From contig CAIUOG010000054.1 of NCBI GenBank assembly GCA_903900705.1, forward strand, positions 1 through 64,000: a DNA stretch of 64,000 nt. Direction: 5' to 3'. The notes beneath the pieces are model-generated. The model had not been told where the DNA came from, ran no database searches, and worked only from the letters and a program-made list of their open reading frames with translations. Shown here one piece after another: positions 26,457 through 35,490 of the stretch. Numbering within the stretch: the stretch's first letter is position 1; each line of letters starts with the position of its first letter. This DNA comes from an uncultured Acidobacteriia bacterium. GTDB taxonomy: Bacteria > Acidobacteriota > Terriglobia > Bryobacterales > Bryobacteraceae. A program made the position numbers and the translations under genes.

Positions 26457-28883
26457 ATGCTGGAAGTCATCCTGAAAGCGCTGTTTCCGAATGAGCCGCC
26501 GTCGAGTGTCCGGCGGCGCATCAGCACGTTCGCCATCCTGTTTTTCCCGGCGGCGCTCGCAGCGGGCCTGATTCTGCTGTATCACAACACGCCGCCAACG
26601 CCTGTGCCCGTCACAACGACTCGCGACAGCAGCGTGCGGGCGGCGCGCCGTTTCCTCCTTTCCCGAGGCGTCGACACCGAAGGCTGGGACGTGACCACGA
26701 ACTTCAGCACGGATGACAGCAAGCTGAAATTCCTCAACGCCAAACCGGAACGGATCAAGGCCTGGAACTACGCGCCGCCGGTCTACGGCACCGTCAGGCT
26801 GCGGGACCCGAAGAAAGGTCGATCCGCCGGGGTCTATGTTTCGCTGGATAACAAGATTCTGGGTTTCAACATCGAGAAGGCTGGTCTCCCCGGAACCAGT
26901 GCGACTCTGACAGACGCAGCCGCGCTGCAACTGGCGAAGTCAGGACTGCCGCAGGGAATCCCGTTCGCCGAACCGGGTGTGGAAAGAAACACAGTGGGGG
27001 GCCAGGAAGAGCGTACATACTCCTTCCATTCCGCCGCGATTCCACAGGCCGGCATCGCCACCGAAGTCACGCTGCTGGGCGACAGGGTAGTCCGCATCAG
27101 CTCAACGCTCTCGCCCGACGAGGAGCAGGACGGGACGCCCGGTGAGCACCTCCAGGCGGCGCTGAACGTCCTCGGGATCTGCTTTCTCTGCATTGTTTCC
27201 GTCTTCAGTTTCTATCGTTACGCCAACCGTATGATCCAGCAGGAGGTGTCCCACAGCCGCAGCATTATCGTGGCTCTGCTGTGCAGCGTTTTCTGCGTCC
27301 TGATCGGCTTCAACGCGGTGGTGAACAGTGATTCGGTGGAGATTCCCGTAGCTATGGTGGTGGCCATCTTCGCTGTCCTCGGTGTTTTCGGCGGAGGCCT
27401 GCTTGCCGCCGCCTATGGCAGCGGTGAAGGCGATGTTCGCGAGGCCTACCCGGGCAAGCTCACCTCACTGGACACACTGCTTACCGGACATATCTTCTCG
27501 CGAAACGTCGGGCTTGCAATCCTGATTGGCCTCGTTTGCGCAAGCTGGCTGCTGCTGGCGATGGGCATTCTGACCACTCCATTCCGCACCACCTTCCCGC
27601 AGGGCTCGGCCAGCATGGCGGGCTCATTGGTCCGGCTCGGCTGGCTCATGCCGATGGTGGTGTACAGCCTGCTGGCGCTCTCCTTTTCCGCCGCTGGTCT
27701 GCTGCAGCCCCTTGCGTTCGCGCATCGGTACCTGGCCCACAGACCGCGTCTGCGGCTTCCCTTCCTGCTGGTCTGCGCCGCACTGGTCTCCATGCTGCGA
27801 ACGCACTCCGGGTCCGCCACGGAGTTTCTCCTCGAAACCGCCGTATTTGTGGGCGCGCTGCTGATTCCGTTCTTTGCGCTCGATCTGTTCGCGGCGCTGG
27901 TCTGCATCGGCTCGTTGTCGGCCTTCCTCGGCGTTGTCGAGAGCGTGGTGGCGGCGCCCGGCTACTCGGAAATCTCGGTCGTTATCCACGCACTGACTAC
28001 CCTCGGCCTGTTCGCCTTCGCTATCGTGAGCATCCAAAAGGGCCGGGAGTATTCCGATGAGCAGGTCCGCCCCCTGTACGCGCGGCATATTGCGGAGCGC
28101 AAGTCGCTCGAAGCGGAGGTTTCGGCCGCCCGTGAGGCGCAGTTACGGCTGCTGCCGGAAGCCGTGCCGGACTATGCCGGGCTGCACATCTCCGCAGCCT
28201 GCATTCCAGCCGAAACCGTAGGCGGCGACTTCTACGATTTCTTCCTGCTGGGCGACGGGCGGCTCGGCATCTTTATCGCCGAGGGCAATAACCGGGGTCT
28301 GGCGGCCGCTCTGACCATCGCGCTGGCGAAGGGCTACCTCATGCACTGCGTGGAACGATACAGGGAACCGGTGGAGATCCTTTCTCACCTCGAAACCGCC
28401 CTCGCGTCAATCTTTGCGGCCGGTGGCGCTTCAGCCACAGGCATCACCGACTTCGCCTTCGCTTCCGTCGACCCGGTGGCGGGTGAAATCCGCTACGCGC
28501 GGACCGGTGTCTACCCCAAAGTGGTGGTTGTCTCGGAAATCGCCGCCGCGGCCACCGAACGAATGGCGCCGGTGCGAGGCAGGAGTTCTCCTCTGGTCGA
28601 AGGTCGGGCGCGGCTGGAACCCGGCGACCATGTGGTGCTCTTCACCGATGGCATTGGCCGGCGGCTGGCCCTCGGGAACAGGAAGCCGGAGCAGTTCATA
28701 ACGTCAGCCGCCGCGCGCTTCAAGGGCAAAGATCCGGCGGGCAACCCGGCTGAGGCCTTTCGGGATCACTGCATGGAGGCCACCAAAGCGTCCCTGGAAC
28801 CAGATGATCTGACGATGGTGGTGATCCGGGTCGCTTCGCGCGCACAGGCCGAAGGCTCCACCGCTCTGGGGGTGGTCGCATGA
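26457..28883 (+). CDS. Membrane SpoIIE-like phosphatase with degenerate catalytic motifs
   Basis: Protein of 808 residues: an N-terminal membrane helix, an extracytoplasmic region to about residue 230, several membrane helices (about 235-530), then a SpoIIE-like domain. The first metal motif VGGDFYD (about 588-594) and the final D-D-L-T (783-786) are kept. Other consensus positions are changed: D-V-S-G-K-G is EGNNRG (609-614), A-G-H-N-P is TGVYP (683-687), and the S-D-G-x-T-E-A loop reads TDGIGRR (730-736). The protein may be weakly active or a non-catalytic sensor. It resembles the next gene in layout, suggesting tandem duplication, and overlaps it by 4 bases. Confidence 0.85.
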   Translation: MLEVILKALFPNEPPSSVRRRISTFAILFFPAALAAGLILLYHNTPPTPVPVTTTRDSSVRAARRFLLSRGVDTEGWDVTTNFSTDDSKLKFLNAKPERIKAWNYAPPVYGTVRLRDPKKGRSAGVYVSLDNKILGFNIEKAGLPGTSATLTDAAALQLAKSGLPQGIPFAEPGVERNTVGGQEERTYSFHSAAIPQAGIATEVTLLGDRVVRISSTLSPDEEQDGTPGEHLQAALNVLGICFLCIVSVFSFYRYANRMIQQEVSHSRSIIVALLCSVFCVLIGFNAVVNSDSVEIPVAMVVAIFAVLGVFGGGLLAAAYGSGEGDVREAYPGKLTSLDTLLTGHIFSRNVGLAILIGLVCASWLLLAMGILTTPFRTTFPQGSASMAGSLVRLGWLMPMVVYSLLALSFSAAGLLQPLAFAHRYLAHRPRLRLPFLLVCAALVSMLRTHSGSATEFLLETAVFVGALLIPFFALDLFAALVCIGSLSAFLGVVESVVAAPGYSEISVVIHALTTLGLFAFAIVSIQKGREYSDEQVRPLYARHIAERKSLEAEVSAAREAQLRLLPEAVPDYAGLHISAACIPAETVGGDFYDFFLLGDGRLGIFIAEGNNRGLAAALTIALAKGYLMHCVERYREPVEILSHLETALASIFAAGGASATGITDFAFASVDPVAGEIRYARTGVYPKVVVVSEIAAAATERMAPVRGRSSPLVEGRARLEPGDHVVLFTDGIGRRLALGNRKPEQFITSAAARFKGKDPAGNPAEAFRDHCMEATKASLEPDDLTMVVIRVASRAQAEGSTALGVVA

Positions 28884-31282
28884 ACCGGCGCTGGTTCACC
28901 GCCGGGCTGGCCTTCCTCGCCGGCACACTCTGGCTGCTGTGGGCCTTTCCTCGCTTTCACCCCTCCACCCGCCTCGGCCTTCGCTATGACCGCCAACAGT
29001 ATCTCGCCAGGGCGCGCGGCTTCGCTGCCGCCAATGGCATTTCCACGAAGGACTGGAAGGGCTACGCGGTCGCTGAAACGCTGATCCGGAATCAGGAACT
29101 CCAGATCAGCATGCCCGGCAGCAGAATGGCGAAAGCGTTCCCCGATGCGCAGATCAAGACCAACTTCCTGCCAGCCTCCGGCTCCGGCGCGACCGTCACG
29201 CTGCGCCCCGATGGCCGCCCCCTCGGGTGGAAGCTCCCGGTACCGGATGCCGCTTCAAAAGCCACGCCCAAAGACGAAGGCCGCAAGGCGGATGTCCACA
29301 AGCTGATGGAGAACATGACCGGTGACAGCGTCAGTGATTTCACCCTGATGGCGGACGGAGTCGCCGGAGACGACGGCATGGGCTATAAATGGCGGGAGGG
29401 CGGCGCCGCCATCGGGAATCCCCGCGTGGATCTCGAAATCATCTCGAAGAACGGCATCATCTGGGAAGCGAAATCGGACTATCAGATACCGGAGTCCATC
29501 TCGCGTCAGTTCAAAGCAAATACGCCTCTGAAGATCACGGCTGTCGTGATCTGGTCGATCGCGCTTTTCCTCGGAATCCTGATTCCGGTGGCGCGTGAGG
29601 GCGGCGGTCCCACCGCGAGAGCCCTGAAAGACCGCGTGCCCATGTGGCTCAGCGGTTGTGCCGCTCTGACGGTACTGCTGTCAACGCTCATCGAATGGGA
29701 TGACGAGATGGTGAGGGCAACCGGAGCTTCCGGGCTGGCGAATGAGATCATCTCGATGATCCTCGTGCCGGTATTCATCGGCCTGATGTTCAACATTGTA
29801 ATCGCCGGCACCGTGCTCAGCGCCCGCATGCATCCACTGAAGGTTCGCGGCTTTCGTTTACTCGGTACCCGGGCTTTCTTCAGCACCACCACGGCAACGG
29901 AATTACTGGGAGGCGGTCTGTTCGGACCCCTCCTGGCCGGTCTCCCGCTGCTGCTCAGCGCCGTGTTGCACCTTCCCCTTTTTCAGGGTTACGACGATGG
30001 CCTGCTGCTCAACGAAGCCGCCGTTCCGGCTGCTCTGCTGAGCATGATTTCCCAGCAACTCCTCGGTGTGATCGCCTTTCTGGGGCTGATGATGCCCCTC
30101 GCCATCCGGTTCAGTTCGGGCCGTAAGACGCAGAAAGCAAAAGCCTGGCTGCAGCCAGCGCTGATGATGCTCTTCGCCGTCCTGACGTTCGCCATGCTGC
30201 AGTCGCCGTTTCGCGGAGCCGAGGGCGCGAATGTTCTGGCGGCTGCCCTCAGCGGACTAACCACCATCTATCTCTACTTCCGGTTCGGCATGCTGGGCGC
30301 GCTTGCCGCGCAGGCCTCGGCCAAACTCTTCACCTCGGCGGGCGCACTGCTGGTACAGCCGGCGGCGGGGCTGCAGTCGTCCGGTTGGGGCATTGTGGCG
30401 GCCGGGTTCGGGCTGGGAATCGTTCTGCTCGTGGCCTCGATCAAGGCGCCCGAAGCCGTCGCGGAACTGTACGGAGAATCCGGGGCGAAGATGCAGACGC
30501 GTTCCCGGCGCGAGGAACTACTGGCGGAATTCAACGTGGCCCGCTCGGCGCAGCAGCAGATGCTGCCGGCAAAGCCGCCGGTGCTGGCGGGCTACACAAT
30601 TGCCGCCTCCTGTGACCCCGCCAAAGAGGTTGGCGGGGACCTCTATGATTTTTTGCGCCTTTCCGATGGCCGCTGGGGCATCGGCGTAGCCGACGTCTCC
30701 GGCAAAGGCGTCCCGGCGGCGCTCTACATGACCCTGACGAAGGGGTTGCTTTGCGCGGCGGCGCAGGATTCCGGTGATCCCCGGCAAATCCTCGGCTCCG
30801 TCAACAAGCACCTGCGGACCGTTACGAAAAAGAAGATGTTCGTCACCATGGCGATGGGCGTTCTGGAGCCCGAAGCCCGCACGCTGGAGTACGTCCGCGC
30901 CGGCCACAACCCCGTGGTGTGGCGCAGACACGCGCTGGGCGAGACCAGATGGCTCGGCGGACCCGGTATCGGTCTCGGCATCGCGGGACCTGCGCTGTTC
31001 GCGAAAACGCTGGCGGCGGAGACCATCGAACTGGAACCGGGCGATGCCCTCGTCTTTTATTCCGACGGCCTGACCGAAGCCATGAACGAAGAACTGGAGC
31101 AGTTCGGTGAGGACCGTCTCGCCGCGGCGGTGGAACGCGCCGACGGCTTACACGCGGAAGCCACGCGCGATAGCATACTGAAGGAAGTGAGTGCGTTTCT
31201 GAAGGGCGGGCATTCGCAGGACGATCTCACGATCGCCGTTCTGCGGGTGAATCCGGAAATCGGTTCAGACGGGAGAATATAA
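28880..31282 (+). CDS. Membrane SpoIIE/PP2C-type phosphatase with intact catalytic domain
   Basis: Protein of 800 residues with one N-terminal membrane helix, an extracytoplasmic region (about 30-200), a bundle of membrane helices (about 215-520), and a cytoplasmic SpoIIE domain. All motifs are canonical: QQQMLPAKPP, VGGDLYDF, VADVSGKGVPAAL, RAGHNPVVW, FYSDGLTEAMNE and QDDLTIAV. It should dephosphorylate a STAS-type protein; the STAS gene starts 3 bases after its stop. The layout parallels the preceding gene, but the motifs lost there are intact here. The sensed signal is unknown. Confidence 0.9.
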   Translation: MNRRWFTAGLAFLAGTLWLLWAFPRFHPSTRLGLRYDRQQYLARARGFAAANGISTKDWKGYAVAETLIRNQELQISMPGSRMAKAFPDAQIKTNFLPASGSGATVTLRPDGRPLGWKLPVPDAASKATPKDEGRKADVHKLMENMTGDSVSDFTLMADGVAGDDGMGYKWREGGAAIGNPRVDLEIISKNGIIWEAKSDYQIPESISRQFKANTPLKITAVVIWSIALFLGILIPVAREGGGPTARALKDRVPMWLSGCAALTVLLSTLIEWDDEMVRATGASGLANEIISMILVPVFIGLMFNIVIAGTVLSARMHPLKVRGFRLLGTRAFFSTTTATELLGGGLFGPLLAGLPLLLSAVLHLPLFQGYDDGLLLNEAAVPAALLSMISQQLLGVIAFLGLMMPLAIRFSSGRKTQKAKAWLQPALMMLFAVLTFAMLQSPFRGAEGANVLAAALSGLTTIYLYFRFGMLGALAAQASAKLFTSAGALLVQPAAGLQSSGWGIVAAGFGLGIVLLVASIKAPEAVAELYGESGAKMQTRSRREELLAEFNVARSAQQQMLPAKPPVLAGYTIAASCDPAKEVGGDLYDFLRLSDGRWGIGVADVSGKGVPAALYMTLTKGLLCAAAQDSGDPRQILGSVNKHLRTVTKKKMFVTMAMGVLEPEARTLEYVRAGHNPVVWRRHALGETRWLGGPGIGLGIAGPALFAKTLAAETIELEPGDALVFYSDGLTEAMNEELEQFGEDRLAAAVERADGLHAEATRDSILKEVSAFLKGGHSQDDLTIAVLRVNPEIGSDGRI

Positions 31283-31285
31283 CGG

Positions 31286-31651
31286 GTGGCAACAAATTTC
31301 ACGGTACAGCGGAGCACCACCGGCAACATCGTCGTGCTGGCTCTGAACGGCTTTCTCGACGCCCACACCGCGCCGGAGTTTGAGAAGGTGGTGCAGCAGG
31401 AGTTCGATGGGGGCAACGTGCGCCTCATTGCCGATTGCGGCGAGCTGACGTATATTTCGTCCGCCGGCCTGGGCGTTTTCATGAGCTTTATTGAGGATAT
31501 CCGGGAAGCCGGCGGCGATCTGAAGATCTGCAATCTGGCGCCGAAGGTCGCACAGGTGTTTGAAATCCTCGGCTTCGATTCCATCTTTGAGATGGTGCCC
31601 GCGGTGGCAGACGCCGTGAAGGGTTTTGAAAATCCCGCCAAAGAGGTCTGA
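31286..31651 (+). CDS. Anti-sigma factor antagonist (STAS domain)
   Basis: Protein of 121 residues forming a single STAS domain of the SpoIIAA/RsbV type. The expected phosphorylation site lies in YISSAGLGVF, where a serine next to the conserved S-A-G-L turn is phosphorylated by the partner kinase. The start is GTG at 31286, three bases after the phosphatase stop, with GGGAGA upstream. Dephosphorylated STAS protein binds the anti-sigma kinase and frees its target. It is flanked by phosphatases upstream and by the HATPase gene 5 bases downstream, so partner choice is well supported by position. Confidence 0.92.
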   Translation: MATNFTVQRSTTGNIVVLALNGFLDAHTAPEFEKVVQQEFDGGNVRLIADCGELTYISSAGLGVFMSFIEDIREAGGDLKICNLAPKVAQVFEILGFDSIFEMVPAVADAVKGFENPAKEV

Positions 31652-31656
31652 ACCAC

Positions 31657-32091
31657 ATGCCATCGATCGAGCGCACATTTTCACTGCAGGTGCCCTCCAA
31701 CACGGAGAATCTCGCGATGATTCGCGACTTCGTGAATGGCATCGGCACCCGTGCGGGCCTCCCCGCGGCTGACGTGGCAAAGATTGAACTGGCCGTGGAT
31801 GAGGCGTGCGCCAACGTCATCGAACACGCTTACGGACCGGAAGTCACCAAAGAGGTGACCGTCAAAGCAACCATCGACGAGGAAACCGTGCAGATTGAGG
31901 TTGTCGACACCGGCAAGGGCTTCGACCCCGGGCTGATTTCGCAGAAGAATCTGGAACAACTGGTGGCCGAACGGAAGAACGGCGGGCTGGGCATGCGCCT
32001 CATGAAGACGTTGATGGACGAGGTTCACTATGAAGTGATCCCCGGCCAGAAGAACGAACTGCGGATGGTGAAACGGCTAAAAAAATGGTGA
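31657..32091 (+). CDS. Anti-sigma regulatory factor, HATPase serine kinase (RsbW-like)
   Basis: Protein of 144 residues with a single GHKL ATPase domain. The N box is ELAVDEACANVIEHAY and the G1 box is DTGKGFDP; NGGLGMRLM supplies the G2-type lid. RsbW/SpoIIAB-type proteins phosphorylate the STAS antagonist and hold a sigma factor or another target inactive. No sigma factor gene is adjacent, so the output target is elsewhere. The C-terminal end lies in a 20-base tandem duplication that changes the stop position and adds a final tryptophan. Confidence 0.9.
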   Translation: MPSIERTFSLQVPSNTENLAMIRDFVNGIGTRAGLPAADVAKIELAVDEACANVIEHAYGPEVTKEVTVKATIDEETVQIEVVDTGKGFDPGLISQKNLEQLVAERKNGGLGMRLMKTLMDEVHYEVIPGQKNELRMVKRLKKW

Positions 32092-32104
32092 AACGGCTGA
32101 AAAA
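32065..32104 (+). repeat. 20-base direct tandem duplication at the end of the HATPase gene
   Basis: The 20 bases starting ATGGTGAAACGGCT at 32065 are repeated at 32085 with one difference (CTA versus CTG). Because 20 is not a multiple of three, the second copy is read in another frame. The gene now ends K-K-W with a TGA inside copy two, while the older end (M-V-K-R-L-K-K then TAA) is still visible in copy two. Confidence 0.8.
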
Positions 32105-32108
32105 ATAA

Positions 32109-32134
32109 GGCCGGCCGGAGGGTTCCGGCCGGCC
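32109..32134. terminator. Bidirectional GC hairpin between convergent genes
   Basis: A perfect 10-base-pair stem, GGCCGGCCGG with CCGGCCGGCC, encloses the 6-base loop AGGGTT. It lies between the stop of the anti-sigma gene and the stop of aspS, which face each other. No T run follows on either strand, so it may act as a weak or factor-assisted terminator for both. Confidence 0.6.
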
Positions 32135-32156
32135 CGATTAAGCAGTCCCCGAATCG

Positions 32157-33929
32157 TTACGCCTTTTTCGGCGGCTGTACCACAGCGATATGCAGTTCTT
32201 TCAGCTGCTGCGGGCGCACCGTGTTCGGCGCGTTCATCATCAGATCTTCCGCGTTCTGGTTCATCGGGAACATGATGACTTCACGGATATTCGGCTCATC
32301 CGCCAGCAGCATCACGATGCGGTCGATACCCGGCGCAATTCCCCCGTGCGGTGGCGCGCCGTACTTCAGCGCATTGATCAAAGCCTTGAAGCGCTCATTC
32401 ACTTCATCCTGACCGTAGCCGGCGATCTCAAAAGCCCGGTACATGATGGAAGGCTGGTGGTTCCGGATCGCGCCGGAAGACAGCTCATAGCCGTTGCAGA
32501 CAATGTCGTACTGGAAGGCCTTGATGGTCAGCGGGTCCTGATTGTTGAGCGCATCCAGACCACCCTGCGGCATCGAGAACGGGTTGTGGCTGAAGGCGAT
32601 CTTGCCGGTCTCCTCGTCGAGTTCATACATCGGGAAATCGACAATCCAGCAGAAACGGTACACGTTCTCTTCGAGCAGGTTGAGCTGTCGGCCCAGCGAA
32701 TCGCGCAGGCCGCTGAGGATCTTGCACATCTTCGGCTTATCGGTATCCGCCAGGATAATGATGGCGTCTCCGGTCTCCGAACTCGTGTTCGCAATCAGCT
32801 GCGCCGTGCTCTCGGGCGTGAGGAACTTCGCGACAGGCCCTTTCAGAGAGCCGTCCGCTTCCACAGTGAGCCACGCGAGGCCCGCCGCTCCACCGGCCTT
32901 GGCCTGTTCTTCCAGCTTGTCCCAGAACGAGCGCGAGCGGTCAGAGGTTTGCGGCAGGCGGATGGCGCGGACGGTTTTCCCGGCAAACGCGCGGAAACCG
33001 GAATTCGCGAACATCTCGCTCAGGTCCACGATTACGAGCGGATTGCGAAGGTCCGGCTTGTCGTTGCCATACTTCAGCATGGCGTCCGCATAGGTGATGC
33101 GCGGGAACGGAGCCTGCGTGATGGTCCGGGTGGGGGCGTATTCCGCAAACAGCCCGGTCATCAGCTTCTCAAGCGCGGCGAAAACATCGTCCTGCGTGAC
33201 AAAGCTCATCTCCACGTCAAGCTGGTAAAACTCGCCCGGCGAACGGTCGGCACGGGCATCTTCGTCGCGGTAGCAGGGGGCAATCTGGAAGTACCGGTCA
33301 AAGCCGGACACCATGATGATCTGCTTGAACATCTGCGGCGCCTGGGGCAGCGCATAAAACTTGCCGGGATGGCGGCGGGCCGGCACCAGGAAGTCGCGCG
33401 CGCCTTCGGGGCTGCTGGCCGTGAGGGTCGGCGTCTGGAATTCAAAAAAGCCCAGATCCACCATGCGCCGCCGGATGCTGGCGATAATGCGCGAACGCAA
33501 CAGAATATTCGCGTGCATCTTTGACTTCCGCAGATCGAGGAAACGATACGTCAGGCGCAGTTCCTCGGGAACCTGCAGTTCCGGGAAGATCGAAAAGGGC
33601 AGCGGTTCGGTGGCGCCCAGAATCTCGGCATCCGTGATTCGGACTTCGATCTCGCCGGTCGGCATGGCCGGATTGATCGCGCCATCTTCACGCGCCACCA
33701 CCTTGCCATCCACCCGGATCACCGTCTCTTTGGGGAGCGCGGAAACCGTCTCATATGCCGGGGAGCCCGGTTCCAGCACCAGTTGGGTAACGCCGTAATG
33801 ATCGGCCAGATCGATGAAATAAACCCCACCGTGATCGCGGCGATTGCGCAGCCATCCTGAAAGACGGACTTCCGTCCCGGTCTGCGCGCTTCGCAGTTCG
33901 CCGCATGTGTGAGTTCTGTACCTGTGCAC
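32157..33929 (-). CDS. aspS: Aspartyl-tRNA synthetase
   Basis: Class II synthetase of 590 residues, the usual length of bacterial AspRS. An N-terminal OB-fold anticodon-binding domain ([32 protein letters not shown]) is followed by the catalytic core with motif 2 in [20 protein letters not shown] and motif 3 in [13 protein letters not shown]. The bacterial GAD insertion lies between them. The C-terminal [15 protein letters not shown] is a bacterial AspRS signature. Whether it is discriminating for tRNA-Asp or also charges tRNA-Asn cannot be decided by eye. It lies downstream of hisS on the same strand, 67 bases away. Confidence 0.95.
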   Translation of the reverse strand: MHRYRTHTCGELRSAQTGTEVRLSGWLRNRRDHGGVYFIDLADHYGVTQLVLEPGSPAYETVSALPKETVIRVDGKVVAREDGAINPAMPTGEIEVRITDAEILGATEPLPFSIFPELQVPEELRLTYRFLDLRKSKMHANILLRSRIIASIRRRMVDLGFFEFQTPTLTASSPEGARDFLVPARRHPGKFYALPQAPQMFKQIIMVSGFDRYFQIAPCYRDEDARADRSPGEFYQLDVEMSFVTQDDVFAALEKLMTGLFAEYAPTRTITQAPFPRITYADAMLKYGNDKPDLRNPLVIVDLSEMFANSGFRAFAGKTVRAIRLPQTSDRSRSFWDKLEEQAKAGGAAGLAWLTVEADGSLKGPVAKFLTPESTAQLIANTSSETGDAIIILADTDKPKMCKILSGLRDSLGRQLNLLEENVYRFCWIVDFPMYELDEETGKIAFSHNPFSMPQGGLDALNNQDPLTIKAFQYDIVCNGYELSSGAIRNHQPSIMYRAFEIAGYGQDEVNERFKALINALKYGAPPHGGIAPGIDRIVMLLADEPNIREVIMFPMNQNAEDLMMNAPNTVRPQQLKELHIAVVQPPKKA

Positions 33930-33996
33930 TTTGCCTCGCTGAAATGGGGTAGACCGCCGGGCGAATGTGCCGACGGTCGATTACTTCGGTAACTTC

Positions 33997-35226
33997 CTAT
34001 TGTATTCTCTGCAGTAATTGCTCGCGGTTCACCAGCTGTTGCTCGCCGGACTTCATGTCCTTCAGCGAGTACTGCCCGGCCGCAATCTCGTCATCCCCCA
34101 GGATCACGACAAAGCGCGCGCCCAGCTTATTTGCCAGTTCCATCGCCCGCTTGAGCTTCCCGCCCGCCAGCACTTCCACCGATGTGCCGCCGCGACGGAT
34201 ATCCCGCGCCAGCGCGCCCGCGTGCTTCAGGGCGGCCTCGCCCAGCGGGGCGAGGAACACGTCCAGAGGCGCATCCTGCGTCTGGTCCACCGTCATCACC
34301 AGCCGGTCTTCTCCAATCGAAAAGCCGATGCCCGGCGAGTGCACGTTCGAACCAATCGACTCCGCCAGACCGTCGTAACGCCCGCCGCCCAGCACCGAAT
34401 TCTGCGAGCCCAGATTGCCGTGCGTCACCTCGAAGGTGGTGCGCATGTAGTAATCCAGACCGCGCACCAGACGGGGCTTCACTTCGTAGGCAATGGAGCG
34501 GTCGTCCAAAAAGCCCTTTACCGCCGCAAAATGGGGCGCGCAGACCTCACAGAGACTGTCGAGAATCGATGGCAACTGGTCAATCGCCGGCTGATCTTCC
34601 GGAATCTTGCAGTCCAGCACGCGCAGCGGATTGGTCTCCGCCCGCCGCTGACAATCGCCGCACAAGCCCGGCGCAACCGGCTTCAAAGCTTCAGTCAGCT
34701 TTTCCACAAACTTTGGACGGCAGTTGGGGCAGCCCACGGAATTGATCAGCAGCGTGAAGCCGCTCAACCCGCACCGGGACAACATTTCCACCACCATCTC
34801 GATCACTTCCGCATCGGTGAACGGCGAGTCCGAACCAATGGCCTCCGCGCCGATCTGGAAGAACTGGCGATAGCGACCCTTCTGTGGACGTTCGCGCCGG
34901 AACATCGGCCCGATGTAGTAGAGCTTCTGCACGCCGGGACGCTGGTCCAGCCGGTGCTCAATGTAGGCGCGAATCACCGACGCCGTGTTTTCCGGGCGAA
35001 GCGTGAGCGAAGTGCCGTGGTCGTCGAAGGTGTACATCTCCTTCGACACGATATCGGTTTCCGTACCCACGCCACGGGCGAAAAGCTGCGTTTCTTCAAG
35101 GATGGGCGTGCGGATTTCCTGGTAGTTGTAAGCGCGGAAGACCTCACGCGCAATACGCTCCACGCGGTTCCAGACTGCGGTATCGGGAGGAAGAAGGTCC
35201 CGTGTTCCTTTTACGGCTCGAATCAT
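33997..35226 (-). CDS. hisS: Histidyl-tRNA synthetase
   Basis: Class II synthetase of 409 residues. Motif 1 follows RAVKGTRDLLPPDTAVW, motif 2 is YYIGPMFRRERPQKGRYRQF, and the HisRS-specific motifs appear as LVRGLDYYMRTTFEV and GGGRYDGL. The C-terminal anticodon-binding domain includes GTSVEVLAGGKLKRAMELANK. It attaches histidine to its tRNA in the cytoplasm. The pairing of hisS with aspS on one strand is common in bacteria and suggests shared transcription. Confidence 0.95.
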   Translation of the reverse strand: MIRAVKGTRDLLPPDTAVWNRVERIAREVFRAYNYQEIRTPILEETQLFARGVGTETDIVSKEMYTFDDHGTSLTLRPENTASVIRAYIEHRLDQRPGVQKLYYIGPMFRRERPQKGRYRQFFQIGAEAIGSDSPFTDAEVIEMVVEMLSRCGLSGFTLLINSVGCPNCRPKFVEKLTEALKPVAPGLCGDCQRRAETNPLRVLDCKIPEDQPAIDQLPSILDSLCEVCAPHFAAVKGFLDDRSIAYEVKPRLVRGLDYYMRTTFEVTHGNLGSQNSVLGGGRYDGLAESIGSNVHSPGIGFSIGEDRLVMTVDQTQDAPLDVFLAPLGEAALKHAGALARDIRRGGTSVEVLAGGKLKRAMELANKLGARFVVILGDDEIAAGQYSLKDMKSGEQQLVNREQLLQRIQ

Positions 35227-35329
35227 TAGAAGGGGAATTCCGATGCTATCACGAAGGGGAGTTTAGTGGCCTATCCCCATGATTGCTTTGGAGATATGTG
35301 AAAGCGTTCGCGGCTCGGAAAAATACAAA

Positions 35330-35352
35330 ACCCCGCTCCAGGAGAGCGGGGT
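35330..35352 (-). terminator. Rho-independent terminator after the OPT transporter gene
   Basis: A 9-base-pair stem, ACCCCGCTC with GAGCGGGGT, surrounds the loop CAGGA. Read on the minus strand it is followed by TTTTGTATTTTT, a good termination tract. It lies about 140 bases beyond the stop of the minus-strand transporter gene and before hisS, so it should end the yqeY-OPT transcript. The remainder of 35227-35490 shows no gene that I can support. Confidence 0.75.
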
Positions 35353-35490
35353 CTGTAAATCCACCCGGAGTAGAAAGGGACGATCGCTTATGATCATCTC
35401 GCTTCTTGTCTCAATGGGCTGACGCTTTTTCTTGCGCTGATCAGGAAACGCCGATGGAAGCTGAAATTCGCAACGCCTCCCGGAGTCCCC

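Noticed and set aside
32190-33524. A 444-codon open frame on the plus strand
   Set aside because: It is antisense to aspS, whose motifs are all intact; no independent support exists.
34018-35229. A 403-codon open frame on the plus strand
   Set aside because: It is antisense to hisS over its full length and shows no family features.
35227-35490. Possible small gene or RNA in the hisS-OPT interval
   Set aside because: Apart from the terminator hairpin I could find no frame with a ribosome-binding site, no tRNA-like cloverleaf and no known riboswitch landmark.
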